From: Haematobia irritans
Lineage: Eukaryota; Arthropoda; Insecta; Diptera; Muscidae
DNA: 64,000 bases
Assembly (NCBI RefSeq): GCF_050003625.1
Contig: NC_134401.1
Coordinates: 63,767,242 to 63,831,241 of the forward strand
Direction of reading: 5' to 3'
In this document: positions 12,834 to 25,403 of the stretch, piece after piece
How the letters are laid out: each line of letters starts with the position of its first letter
Numbering within the stretch: position 1 is the stretch's first letter
The notes under the pieces: model-generated
What the model saw: only the letters and a program-made list of their open reading frames with translations
Databases searched by the model: none
Told to the model about the DNA's origin: nothing
Made by a program: the position numbers and the translations under genes

Positions 12834-13509
12834 TGTTTTTCTTCGCTTTCCTATGGCTCAAGGGATAGCCAACTAAAAATGTTATCATGGAATTTCTCTT
12901 GAAAGTGTCACAGTACATTCGTTATCCTGTGCCATTTTGCTTATTCTTTTGAAAAAGTTTGCAAATTGGAAGAATTTAACAATTGCGCGTAAAGTTCAAC
13001 TCACAGTTGAGGTGAAATGGGATTCTTTATTATTATGTTATTATTTCCTTATATATGGTTTTAAGCTGAAACTAAGGAGTGTTATGAAGATTGGATAAGA
13101 ACCAACAATATCAAATAAAACGACCGAAAATAGAGGAAACACGCTCAAAACAAACACAAACTCTGTCAATTGCATTCAAATGATTTAACTTTGGCAAATG
13201 AACAATGAACTTTTTTAGGAAGAAGATTCAAGTGAAGTTGTCATTGTTGAATTCGTCGAATTTATTCTGATAATTCGTTAATAGTTACGTTGCAGGCAAA
13301 TGATTCTCATGAGGCATGTGGGAGTTATGTAATAATCTAACCGATTTACTGTCGAAAGTATTTTGGCCTAATTAATTTGACAAACATACAAATTTAAAGC
13401 ATCTAGTTGGTTGCGGTTTTACATATATATTCGTATATTTCAAAATTTTAGTTTAACAAGCCTGACTTAATATCATCTTCAGAGCAGAATGATTGAGAGT
13501 GCACAGAAC

Positions 13510-13740
13510 AAAATATTTTTTCTCCCCAATCACGAAATTAATTGATCCTCTTAATTTTTATATGAAATTTCTTCAATCACCAACATCAGTTAAAATATAT
13601 TTGATCAAATTAAAAATTTAAATGATGCTATTAATTTCTGTGTTTGATGGTTGTTTGCATTAAAAAATTAAATTGAACCAATTAAAGTTTTAATTGAATT
13701 TTTTTAGAATTCAATTAAAATTTTAATTGGAAATATTTTG
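13510..13740. repeat. AT-rich AATTAAAATTTTAATTG repeat, family F
   Basis: Carries CAATCACGAAATTAATTGAT, TTCTTCAATCAC and inverted AATTAAAATTTTAATTG words. The same set recurs at 33120-33700, 33860-34080, 52200-52345 and 63805-64000. Non-coding, unclear ends; possibly a MITE family. Confidence 0.5.
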
Positions 13741-13744
13741 GTGA

Positions 13745-16700
13745 TATTTTTGGTGTGTATACGAAGTTAAGGAAAATGAATAGTGCAAAATTTTTTTTTT
13801 TTGCAAAATTGTTGTTTTCTGTAATTTTAAGACATAATAGTTTTTGAAATTAGGTTCAGTATTGATTTCCTTTTCTTCTGGGTGTGATTGTGCGTTCAAT
13901 ATCAATACAAAGTTTAAACAGTTTACCAGCGGTGGTCAAAAACTCTTTCATATTTTTAATAAAATCATTTATGAAGTAATCTTCAAAAACTAATGATGGC
14001 ATCTAATTTTTTGTCGTTGGCTTACATGTTACAAAAACCGCGAACTTTTCCAAAAACCTTGTCAATTACAAGAGTTGGTAACTTTTGCTATTCACATGCT
14101 TCAGAGCATGGCATAAAAGTGAATCTAGCTTATGATAGTTTTGTTCAAGGTGCTGAAGTCTGTGTTGTATGAATCCATATTTTTGTTGGGAACCGTCTCC
14201 AATCGAATTTATTCCCAACCTCATTTTGGCAGTTGTAGCAACTACCAGTTGGCAGTTGTACCACTCGACTGATTCGGTCGACACAACTAATATGTCATAT
14301 GGTGTTGGTTGGGTCAGCCGACGACATTGGTGGTTGCTACCTTCATCATTGGGTTGTGCTGCCCGACCTTAATAGTGCTCATTACCAAATTAAAAACCAA
14401 TTTCTTCTCAATTAAATATTATATTATATTTTATTTTGTTTAAATATATGTATGTATAGTATAAATCAAAAAAAAAAAAAAAAAAAACAATATATTTGAT
14501 CAAATGTCTTTTGTAATCACGCTACAGCCTTCAATAATGAAGTTATCGTGTTGAAATTCTTTTGTCTGCAGGCAGGCCAAGTTTGAAAATGGGCTATATT
14601 GGCCCATGCATTTGGTTCTTTATCATCGAGACATCGCAATTTCATTCCGATTTACTTGAAAATTGAAATCTTAAGTTATTATAGGCTCGCAAATCTAAAG
14701 TTATTATAGGCTCCCAAAAAGTGCCGATCTTCCGATTTGAATTCTTGAATCTAGAAAATCTACGTGTACTTTATTTTGCCTGAAATTGTAAATGTAGAAC
14801 CATGAATTGATGAGCCAATTTGACACTGCTTTATACCGGTATGGGTTTGATATAATCCTCATTTACACCGGTCTCCCGAATTAACTTCAGGGAAAAAAGC
14901 GCACTGATCACCCAAAGTAAAATTAGTTATGGTACTCATTCGATTAATGCGGGTAAAGATCTATAGAATTTAGATTTGAAATCATATGAGAGTCAGATAC
15001 TCTTGCACGTTTAGAAAGGTAGTTAAATATTCCTCTAAAACTCAACTAGAGTTGGTTATTATAAGTCCAGAATCGTATGTAATCTCCATATGTATAAACA
15101 TTATATTTATCTTCGGGAACCATACCATTTGAACCAATCGGAACCAGCAGGATTCATGTTAAACCACTCCTCCATGTTTGTTTGCCATACATGCTAGAAA
15201 TTCGGTACATGGAGTTATTTTGAGTTATCTAAAAAAAATATTTTCAATACAAACCAATGTTTTGAATTGTTTGTCCACAGGAAACATCCCTTTCTTGGAT
15301 GATTCATTATGTGTTACGATCCCATCCATGGTGAAGATTGCATAATTTTGCCACATTCCTCGATTTAAAAATTCTATATTAAATATGAACATTTTTCTTC
15401 TTCAATTAATTTTAATATCATCAAATGACATTTAAAAAGTATTTGAAATATCGGCTGTAACTACTATATGAAAATGGGGGCTACTAACTGATAGTTAAGA
15501 AATGGTTTTACGGTTGGTTGTATCAACCAACTTGATTCAAAATTATTAAAAGTAGGTAGATTTGGTTGCCACTACCATTTATCTTGTAACACAACAGAAA
15601 ATCTGTTGAAAATCTCACCAAATGGTTATAAGTACGACCAAATACATGTAAATACTGAAAATTGATATGAACAATATTTCTAAATATAGAATGTTCCTAG
15701 CTACAACCGAATTCCAACCAAGCTCTTCTCTGTGTGTAGAGTCGATTCATCTGCGTTATATATTCATCCATCCCATTTCCTTGACTGATTTCGAATCTTT
15801 TGATTAAACGCTTCGACAGCTAAAATATGACTTGATAATTGTTCACCGTGTATTTTTAATTATTTTATACCACTTTAGGAATTAAGTTTTTTTTACAGAC
15901 AACCATTGCTAGCAGAACTTTTTATAAGATCCGATGAACAGTAACAACACTCAAATTAATATTCCTGCTCCCTCACCGTTTGCCAGTGTTGTTTTATATT
16001 CTAAACAAATGATAAAATAACAAACAATTGCTGCGACAGAGACAAATAAATATTACTGAGCGGGATACAGAGGTGACATTTAAAAAGTATCCGAAAGAAT
16101 GAGACTTGCTCTTGAAGCTATTTGATTTTGTTACTAAAATCTTGGTTTGTCACAATCAATCTAATTCTCTGTGTACTGCTACAAAGTTATAGAGCTTTTT
16201 GAAAGAACTAGATATTAAAATAAACTATACCTTTGATACCGTTAAAGGCATTTGTTATATATTTCAAGTTTTTCGCTCTTAAGTGAATATCTTCAGAAAT
16301 TCACATCTAAACAACCTTTAGCTTTAATGAAATATTGAAATATTTTATGTCACCTTCCTTCAATACAAAGGTTTTCTTTACCGTGCGTTAATCCTTTCTA
16401 ATTGTAAGGACAATGAAGTGCAAAAGAGAAAAAAATAGTACGTCTCCTAGCTGAATTGTGTTATTAAAAACAGCGCTTCTTTTCATATTCAACTATCGCT
16501 TCATAGAAAACACATGCTTCAAGGATTCTCTATAAGAGTTGCTCTCCAGCTCTGCCCCTCCCCCCATTACCTACTATGGCCAATGAGATATTTCTCAACG
16601 ACGCATTGGATACCGTGAATATCGTAGATGCGAAGTCGTGAGTATTCACTGCGGTAAGAATATAAAATGTTCGCTATTCATTGTCGTATTGTATCTAGCC

Positions 16701-18384
16701 TTGATGTTTAAAAATAGATAAGAGCGGATGCGAGTGTTTTTATGACATGCTTAAAATGCGAGAGTTCTTCAACTTCCACTTTGTTTCCAATGTTGGTGTT
16801 CTCTGCTGCGGCTGCTGCTGCTACTGCTAATGTGCTGCAACAGCTCTTGGTAATGTTTTTATTCAGTGTGCTCTACAAGAGGACTAATTAAAATTATAAT
16901 TTCGGCATCAACACCACTCGCTTCGAGTCTCTGTAAGTGTGGGTGTTGGGTCTATCTTTCACCTCTCTTACTTTGGGTCCATCTACCTCCATCACTTTTA
17001 GGCTAGACTGTGTATATGAGTACATATATCCTTGCGATTATTACATTTTTATGTAGTCCCTGTATGTATGTATTTGTGAGAGTTTCTGGCAACCGGCTGT
17101 GTGTGTGTGTATTTGTGAGATTATGTGAGTGATGGTGTATGGGTGTTGTATGAAAAATAACAGATAATATGCTTGAATCCTTCTTAATCACTGTAAGACT
17201 CTCTGTGATATGCTCCATCTGGCGTTTTCGTACTGCTGTGTCGATACCCACATTAAGGTGAGTGAATACGTCTGTCGAGTAGCACACCGCATAATGCTTC
17301 ATGGCAGTGCCAGTGGTTCTTAGGTGTGGTATGAGAATCACATTCACTTGCGGCATTCTTATTATAATTTTTTTAATTTTTACAACTTTTCCCGGCCATT
17401 CTTTTTTCAAAGGTGTTTAAGTGTATATGTGCCTGCTTAAGAGCTCAAATCCACTTTAATGTTTTTGGCCAGGACTTGCCGGCTTTGATGGCCGTTGTAG
17501 GTGCTTGCAAACCTTTTGTATGTTCGAGAGCCTGCTGGTCGTTCTTTCGTCGTATCAGCGTGTATTCATACACTGATGAGCTCGTAAACTGTAATTGTGT
17601 GAATTATAATTTTACCGTCATAAAAAAAGGGATGTTGGTCATAGAGGAGAATGCGATAAGCACATAATTCAAGGACATTATAGCAAACGAACTGTTTCCT
17701 GAAACTGACTCTTTCTACTAACATTGAAATATGATCCATACGCTGACACTCAAATATTTACTTCACAAAAGTCCAACTTTATAAGCAGGCCACACAAATG
17801 GGCTCTTTTTAAGGCTCCTCTAGTCCTTCCACCCCCAAAATTATGTACACTGACTAGCGGACACAAACACAGTCACACACAGATATTAATTAAATAGAAA
17901 CCCCTTGAGTTCAGGGCCGGTCGAAACTTGATTATATAACCACATTTATCTCTAATTGAGCAAATACATGAAATTTCATCTGGATTAAGAGTGGCCCTTA
18001 ATAGGCGCATTTGAGAATGCATGTAATGTGATGGGCTTGTGGTGCTGATACATGAAAGTTTTAATGAAACTGATATGATAAAATAATAATAAAATACCCG
18101 AGGTACTTGCTCCATTGAAATCTGTACGGGAAAACTCTAGTTTTGTTTACTACTTCCCAAACGTTTAAGATAAATGAGAAATAATATATCTGTTTAACTT
18201 TAATGTACGGCACATGGCTATAAAATTATTTTTTCGGTAAACCTTTGTACTCGCCATCATTTAATGGCGAGATGAATTTCATAATTATACAATTATAAAA
18301 AGTTACACTTCTGTTGGCAAAAAATAGTAAGACTTTGTTTTGTCCAAAGTAAAATATTACTGATAAGTAAAGCGTTCAACATCA
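13745..18384. other. Long intron stretch without assigned elements
   Basis: A poly-A run lies near 14468-14487. A CTG-rich segment near 16805-16850 and a TG-rich patch near 17098-17111 sit in the less AT-rich block 16500-17650. The reading frames here (up to 135 codons at 17003-17410, minus) are low-complexity with no domain. The block could be regulatory, but nothing in the sequence proves it. Confidence 0.4.
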
Positions 18385-18605
18385 ATTTTTAGAATCAGTT
18401 TTGATTTGTTTGAATTGGCTACCCTTGCCACGAAATATGGCCTTCAAATGGCCGACAAAGCCATGTGGCTTTCCTGCACGATGTGGCTTTCCGGTAGTTT
18501 AGCCCATTCCCAGCGAACGAAGCTTTCGTATTTTTTAGTGCCAACCTTGGATTACACTCTGGCGAAACCGCTTTTCGACAAAATGTTTGAAACTTTAATT
18601 CCCAA
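18385..18605 (-). pseudogene. C-terminal remnant of a Tc1/mariner-like transposase
   Basis: On the minus strand the end reads GFVGHLKAIFRGKGSQFKQI, the C-terminal pattern of a Tc1/mariner-superfamily transposase; WEWAKLPESHIVQ and SPECNP occur in adjoining frames. The related copy at 54680-55070 has GFVGRLKATI. Frames are broken and there is no full catalytic core. It directly abuts the LINE fragment. Confidence 0.55.
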
Positions 18606-18607
18606 CA

Positions 18608-19492
18608 GTGAAACAGACTCCTGGGAATAAACGTTATATAAATTTCGGCACCGAAGGCTCCAAATTGGATGGACAAGTGGGTTTCGGAGTATATTCTAAA
18701 GATCTGGAACTTCGAATAGCGAAAAGATTACCTAATCACTGTAGTGTTTCTCAGGCAGAAATACTAGCAATAAGAGGGGTGGCGAATTGGATGAGAAGTA
18801 ATGTTCCAACAAATGTTGGCATTAATATATACTCAAATAGTCAATCTGCAATAAAATCCTTGGATTCTGTGATCCTTAACTCGAGAACGGCCATCGACTG
18901 CCGTAAAACTCTCTACGAGATAGTTGAGCAGTACAATATTATGGGTGCCTGACCGGGGAACTGCGAAGCGGATGAGTTAGCAAGGCTAGGAACTACCTTA
19001 CATATTCCAAGGGAACTAGAATCTGTTGGTATGCCTCCGGCTACCTGCAAGCCCTACGTGAGAAGGCGGTTATTGCAAGGGTTGTAACGACACCCAGCAA
19101 ATATGGCCCCATTTAAACCGTACAATAGAAATGCTTGTGTTCTCAAGACGTCAGATATCACTCCTGATATAATAGGCGAGTTTGCAAAAACTATTGGCGT
19201 GAAGTATAATGACTACTGCATGAGCAGTCATGACGCGGAGGAAAAGGAATCATTTAAACACATCTTGTGTGAGTGTCCTTCATTTTGTGTAAGGCGTAAG
19301 CGAATTTCAGTGGTGTATAGGGCATCTAAGAATTACCAGTATCTTTACATTGATTTTCAACGTTCGAATTATGCTTCTGTGGAGCCTATTCGTAGGATGT
19401 GCATTATTTTTAATTCAATCTATCATCTAGTTGGCACTAACCTTAGTATTGATATGATGAAGTCTAGAATTTTAGCATATTTGGATAACTAA
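18608..19492 (+). pseudogene. Non-LTR retrotransposon fragment: RNase H domain and C-terminal zinc-knuckle region
   Basis: Frame 18608-18952 reads TEGSKLDGQVGFGVYSKD, SQAEILAIRGVANWM and YSNSQSAIKSLDS, a retroelement RNase H. Two of four catalytic acids are changed (TDG to TEG, and SDSQ to SNSQ). After a stop at 18951 the frame resumes as PGNCEADELARLGTTLHIP; the loop that normally carries the active-site His is deleted. Frame 19103-19492 keeps EKESFKHILCECPSFCVRR, the Cys/His end of I/jockey-like ORF2 proteins. Reverse transcriptase and endonuclease are absent, so it is a 5'-truncated dead copy. Confidence 0.8.
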
Positions 19493-19555
19493 TACATTAG
19501 TTTTATTGAATAACCTAATATTTGATCTTTTGTTTTAATATACCCGCGGCTGATG

Positions 19556-19700
19556 AGTCCTTCTCTGTAGCTGGTCAAATCCCTCTGCCTCCACCCCGCC
19601 ATTGTCCGGATCATGGTGTGTACGCTGTCCCTACGTCATGGTGACGAGGCCCTCACGGTCGGAAGGGGCGGGAAAGTGGGCGATGGGACCGTTAAAAAAA
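19556..19700. other. GC-rich patch after the LINE fragment
   Basis: About 140 bases that are clearly richer in G and C than their surroundings (CCTCCACCCCGCCATTGTCC, GGTCGGAAGGGGCGGGAAAG). It lies just past the last LINE codon and may be the LINE 3' untranslated region. No frame or known RNA fold was recognised. Confidence 0.35.
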
Positions 19701-20112
19701 TAGCTTTAGATTACAGGCGGAACATGAAAACGTTAACTTAAGCAGTCTGCTAATGTTTTTGGAACAATCAAGTTCGTTCAACAGAAGAAAATAATCTCAC
19801 TATGTCTGCGATATGTGTATTTAGGATAGATAGGTGTCAGTCCGTTGGTGTACCAGTAAAAAACTTATTTTGAGCTAAGGTTTGAACAGCAAATATTGCC
19901 GTTGCAATTTAGGCTAAAATCTGTAAATTTTATTAATTCAATTATAGTATATAATTAAAAAATATTACATATTTACATACACTTGAGTTTTTCTGCACTA
20001 AAAATTAACCAACTATTGACTGAAATAATATGATTTGCGACCTAAGTTACGATTTTGCTTTCAATTCAATTGGAGCTCGAAATTAAAAAAGAAATAATAA
20101 ATGGGAAGTTCA

Positions 20113-21555
20113 TACCCAGCAAAAAACTTGATGAATTTTCATCGCAATTGTAAAGGAAAATTGTCAGAGGCAGCGCTTGCCAAAGCGAGGAATTCATTGG
20201 TGAATTTATAAAGAAATGTCTCGCGAAAATGCGCTTACTTTATGCATACTTAGAAGCCCATAAACAAGCGCAGTTTGTGACACTTTACAAAAGCGCTGAA
20301 TGTTAGCGCATCCATAATTGCCGAAAGTCGTACATGAAAAAATATCTCTGTGTGAAGCGCTTTTTCCTCGCCTATTTAATGCGATGAAATAATGACTATT
20401 TATTTGTTTAATATTGAGGGAAAATATCATCCATTTATTGTTTTCTTTTTCATTTGTTGTTGTTTTATTAACATTTAATTCATTAATTTTAAGTAATTAT
20501 AATACTTGGTGTTATATAAGGGCTTTTAAAGATAAGGAAAATTATATTCAGTCTTGAAAAATATGATTTCCAGGAACTCACACCACACCAACAAAAAAAA
20601 ATATTTTTTCAAAGAAAAATAATACTTATATGATAGAAATACAAAATAGAATAGAAAAATAAAAAATATGATAGAAATAAAAAAAAATTACGCCTCTTCC
20701 GCATTGCTGTTGCTACTTCTCTAATAGATTTTTGTAAATCTCCCTTTCCTGAGATATGTTTGATTGTGGTAACCTGTTAAAACGTATAAAAAATAAAAAT
20801 AAAATATTAAAATAAATATATATTTATAATATCATTCATTGCTAAATAGTCATTTTTTATTTTTGGCATTTCGAACGGTACTACAAACGGTATTACAAAT
20901 AAAATAAGTAAAAAAACAAAAACAGTGGGGTTTACTTACCAAAGATTTATGCTCTCAGAGCTCAAAACAAAAACAAATAACTCTAACAAAAAACAAAAAA
21001 AACGCACACGCGAGAACACGTCCACTTGGCACAACTTTCAAACACAAACTGATGACCATACTCAATTTTTTCTACAACGCATACAAGATTTCGGTTTTCA
21101 TCGTGAGCGATCGTATGAAAAAGAGATTAAAACTTACATACTTTAGAGCATTTTTGTATACGAGGATGGAAGCATTAATCATCCAACTCGCTTACTAACT
21201 TGCTTCGTATTCTGCACAGTTTAAAAACTAAGTTAAAGCTTGCATACTTTAGTGCATCAAAGTATACGAGATAGGATGCACTAAATGAGATCTCGCATAC
21301 CCAAGTGCTTTAAATTCGGCAAAGTTTTACAACGAGTTTGAAACTAACATACTTTTGTGCTGTTTTGTAAACGACATAGTATGCATTAAATCGTATGTCC
21401 TTTACTTTCTTGTTTCCGAATCAGCATGAATTAAATATCGACGATTTTTTCTTCCTTCTTTTGTAAGCAAAAAAGTATGCGCTGAATATTAGCGCATACA
21501 GTATTTAAGGACATTTTTTACTGCTTCTAGATTTCTTAAAATTTTTTGCTGGGTA
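20113..21555. mobile_element. 1.4-kb element with CCCAGCAAAAAA inverted termini and TA flanks
   Basis: Left end CCCAGCAAAAAACTT (20115) and right end AATTTTTTGCTGGG (to 21553), each flanked by TA. The interior is unlike family C: GCGCTGAATGTTAGCGCA near 20293 is matched by GCGCTGAATATTAGCGCA near 21480, and three diverged units of about 106 bases run from 21125 to 21440. No transposase frame. Confidence 0.6.
21125..21440. repeat. Diverged tandem repeat, about 106 bp, three units
   Basis: The CATACTTT word recurs at about 21137, 21243 and 21349. Each is followed by TTTTGTAAACGA/AAGTATACGA and a GCATTAA word. It lies inside the CCCAGCAAAAAA-bounded element. Confidence 0.5.
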
Positions 21556-22080
21556 GTATGTCAAATTATTATACTATGCTATTGATGTTTATAGTGTTGT
21601 ATTTGATACACTGGAAAGTCATAGGGACTTTTGCACGTAGTAACAATACGATTTATGGCATAATAAAATGAGAACGCATTACATTATCTTTACTTTTTAA
21701 GAATATTTAGATTGTAGCTAGTTTAAGATTTAGTATATAAGGTTGAATATTTTTTAGAATAAATTAGTGACTTACAACCACTCAATCGTGTAAGAAGTTG
21801 TTTTATTTCTTTACACTATGTATGTCGGACAAAGAAACGCTTACTACATAGTACACACAACAAAATATCAACGAATTTTGTCGTCAGCACAATTAAATTT
21901 GTATATAAAATTGAGCTAACAACACCTTTTGTGAATACAAACACGAGTTTTGTAAAGTGATTGTTGAAAATTATTAACTAATGCCAATTGTTAATTATCT
22001 CAAAAATTTCAAATATAGATATTGTCATATCAAAAACAATGTTTATTGATCTGGTGAGAATTTTCAACATCCGTAATTGT

Positions 22081-22445
22081 TAATGCAACGGGGAGCCACC
22101 GTGGTGCAATGGTTAGCATGCCCGCCTTGCATACACAAGGTCGTGGGTTCGATTCCTGCTACGACCGAACACCAAAAAGTTTTTCAGCGGTGGATTATCC
22201 CACCTCAGTAATGCTGGAGACATTTCTGAGGGTTTCAAAGCTTCTCTAAGTGGTTTCACTGGAATGTGGAACGCCGTTTGGACTCGGCTATAAAAAGGAG
22301 GTCCCTTGTCATTGAGCTTAACATGGAATCGGGCAGAACTCAGTGATAAGAGAGAAGTTCACCACTGTGGTATCACAGTGGTGGACTGAATAGTCTAAGT
22401 GAGCCTGATACATCGGGCTGCCACATAACCTAACCTAATGCAACG
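22081..22445 (+). mobile_element. tRNA-derived SINE, full length, with 10-bp target duplication
   Basis: The element spans 22091-22435. Box A TGGTGCAATGG is at 22102-22112 and box B GGTTCGATTCC at 22146-22156. The body shows CGACCGAACACCAAAAAGTT and ends GGGCTGCCACATAACCTAAC. The target duplication TAATGCAACG lies at 22081-22090 and 22436-22445. The tail is a TAACC pentamer run. It would be transcribed by RNA polymerase III from the internal boxes and copied by a LINE in trans. Confidence 0.88.
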
Positions 22446-24260
22446 TTGTATATTGTTGCTTTTCTTTTGTTTAAAATAACGAAAATTATACTTATTTAAA
22501 TTATTGGTTTAGGGAACCAATAAAATAGGGAATTCAATAAATTTTGAATTATTTTGTTGATTGTACCTTAAACATTAAATTATTTCTTTTGTCAGTACAA
22601 CAACAATTTTGTAAAATTAAATTCATCCCCGATTTTTGAATCCAATAAATAAATTAGAAAACAAAATATACTACTATATTATTATATTATTTTATTTTAT
22701 TTCAAACGTAGGAGATAATATTAAAATAATTTAAGATTGTACAATAACGTTATTGTTAAAGTAAAAAACAAGAATGTTCATAAAAAGCATGAAATACAAA
22801 CATAAGCATTTTACAAGTTATTTAGAGTTTCAACTCGTTAGTAACAGTTGCAACCTTTAGATTCTTTTTTGAGCTAGGAATTTCCTAAAAAAAGATCTGC
22901 AAAAATAAATAAAGTGGTTCTGACTGATTTAGAAATTTAATGTTGAAAACAAAAAAGCAATTTAAAAAGAATATGTATAGCATCCAACAATAAAGGGTAC
23001 TTGATTCCATTGAAATAAATTTTTTATATTTGAAATTTCGCTGAGAACTAAACAAAGTGGCTGAATATTGGACTCTTTAAGCTGGAGTAAATTTAGTTTT
23101 GCATTCACTTCAAATTGAGTCTTTCCAATTAATGCAAACGAATCCTGAGAGTCAACGATGGAGTACTTTTGCGTTGCTTGGAATCATGAGATTCAATAAA
23201 AACTGCTTATGGAGGAGGGAATATATAATGAAGACTCTAAATGATCCCGAAAATTTTAGATTTTGTAAATAAATTTGATTTTATGCGGTTTTAAGACTTC
23301 AGATGTTTTTATAATCATTAATGTACATACCTTCGTCGTTCAAAACACCTTTGCCACAGAATTTTTGGTAACATCCTAGAAATGTGCATATATGTATATT
23401 TCTCAAGTTTTTGAACTGAACGACATTCTTTTAAATTGATAAAATATCTATTTGGGCAAATAAAACGTAAACATAAGCACACCACACAAAATTAAATGCA
23501 ATCATGAGAACTATTTTTTTTTTTGGTTTAAAATTTGCCAACGCTGATTTTTGTTTGTGAAATCCAAGCAAAAGCACCTATCTCGCCTACTGCATTTCTT
23601 TCAAATTTTTCAAATTTTGGTTTGCTGTCACTAGCAATCTTAAAGACATAAGAAAGCCTTTGGAATTTTCAACAATATGTTTAGTTGATTCAATGTGTTG
23701 AATTTAATTTTATGTTTCGGTTTTTATTTTCGTTGAAAGAAACTCTCAATTAGTCAAAAATATATATGTACAAATATTAATAAATATGTTATTGATACCA
23801 ATTATTAAAATCTATTGGATTGGATTGTTCAACGAACAATTTTTGTAAGTTGTATCAACAATGATAATAAAAAATTATAGTTGGAAACTAAAAAAAATGA
23901 ACAAATTTACTAGAAATTGTTATATTTTTTGCATATTTTAACACATTAACAATCGGTTTAGTCATACCAACGAAAATATTTATTGAATTTAACAATATGG
24001 TTTGACTACATTTATTGTTACCTAAAAATTACTAATATTATTTTCTGTGTACCTTCTTTAAATTCCCAGCGAATAAAATTGGAAGTTGTTCCATAAATAT
24101 TTCTTTTTAAGCATATTCCCGGATCCTCCACAAATTTTTCGACTTCCGATGAAGTCTTAGAAAATACGCTATTTTGGCTTTTAAAGTGAGAAATTAAATT
24201 TTGGACGTCGCTAAAAGAATAGAAAATCAATAAAAAAAAGTAATGAAGATAAAATTCAAA
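22446..24260. other. Intron stretch, very AT-rich, nothing assigned
   Basis: No exon, element terminus or RNA gene could be supported here. Confidence 0.5.
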
Positions 24261-24261
24261 A

Positions 24262-24460
24262 TTTTAACCCTGCGGGGATTTGAACATGGGCCAGGTGACT
24301 TTTTCCCTTGCATGGAAATTCTTAGTTACAATATCATACACCGATCATATTAAAATCATTTCAATTGTATTCAATAGCATTTGTGACTGATTGTGATAAG
24401 ACGTCCTGTTATGGTGCTAACAAACCCAGGTTCAACCCTCAGGGCGAAAAGTTTTTCAAC
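24262..24460. repeat. Possible inverted pair of tRNA-like SINE heads
   Basis: A box-B-like word occurs on the minus strand at about 24272-24292 (GTTCAAATCCCCGCAGGG). Another is on the plus strand at about 24427-24445 (GGTTCAACCCTCAGGGC). Both are followed by an A/T-rich run on their own strand. Box A is not clear in either. Confidence 0.35.
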
Positions 24461-24609
24461 TTAAAAAAAATAGTTATGTTAATAGGAAAATAAAATTGTA
24501 ATAAAAAATATTGATAAAAATAAAAAGTGAAATTGGTGGAAAAAGTTTTTGAAATTTGTTCATTCACATCAACTTCTAAATCAATGCAAAGGAAAAAATG
24601 GAGTGTTTC

Positions 24610-24720
24610 CGTCCTATCAGAAGCCCCTGTAAAATTCATTGGAGTTGATCCAAGTTTGCACTACTTCCGGATCACAAATTGGCGATCCAAACTACTTTTT
24701 TGGAAGCACTTTGTTTTGTG
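24610..24720 (-). repeat. Family C fragment, reverse
   Basis: The reverse complement carries AGTAGTTTGGATC and GTAGTGCAAACTTGGATCA, matching 30950-31000. This truncated copy has no CCCAGC end. Confidence 0.45.
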
Positions 24721-25266
24721 TAATTTTAGCATCAGTTTAACATGCTTTTCGGCGTGAGACTACATTAACTCACTACATAGTACTAATATTGTGCGATAAT
24801 TCCCGGGAAAGAGTAAGCGAAATTACGCCAAATTCCTGGAAAAACGTACCTTTCAACTTTTCTCGAAGTAGAGAACCATGCGAAGAATTAAGCGTCATGT
24901 TGATTGTGTGTCAGCCTTTAAACATCAAATTTATTCTTAAAATCATTTTCACTATGACGCAGAACATTTGTAACGGTAATTAAAAACAAGAAGAAAACCA
25001 AATGGGGTGTATTATGCTAGAGACACAACTGATTCATAACTCACTCGTTTTCACTACTCCCACAATGCTATAGAAAACTTTGTACATGGAACTTTAATTT
25101 GGAAGTTATTTTCAATATTCCTTCTTTTTTACTTGACAATGCGCTACATCAATTGCTAAAAATATTTCATCAGATTTTCGGTCATTATTCTCTAAACTAG
25201 AAAAAAACGTGGACATCCACGAAAACCAATTTCTCTAAACCAATTTTCCTCTTTGTTTACTTGCAG

Positions 25267-25403
25267 ATCCACCTTCACCACCAATCATATCAGGTTACAT
25301 GGAGGGGCAAATAATTCCAGCTGGTTCAGTACAAAAGCTTTTATGTGTGTCATCGGGAGGAAATCCACTGGCCACATTGACGTGGTACAAAAACGACAAA
25401 AGA
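25267..25403 (+). CDS. sns: Exon 1 in window: first half of an Ig domain
   Basis: The acceptor TTGCAG ends at 25266 and the donor is GTAAGT at 25404. Two bases complete a codon, then the frame reads PPSPPIISGYMEGQ and contains the B-strand Cys (KLLCVSSGG) and the core Trp (LTWYKNDKR). It ends in phase 0. The domain is finished only by the exon at 43492, so an 18-kb intron interrupts it between the C strand and the D/E strands. A GTAAGT donor follows the KNDKR codons; the apparent reading beyond it (VSFSMQ...) is intron. Confidence 0.9.

Noticed and set aside
17003..17410. 135-codon minus-strand frame
   Set aside because: Low complexity, rich in His/Thr from GT-rich DNA; no domain, no splice or promoter context.
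19550..19600. Hammerhead ribozyme, from a CTGATGAG core word
   Set aside because: No matching GAAA core and no stem II/III partner in the right place.
22091..22160. Possible tRNA gene
   Set aside because: Promoter boxes are present, but the sequence continues into a 345-bp SINE body with a tail and target duplication.
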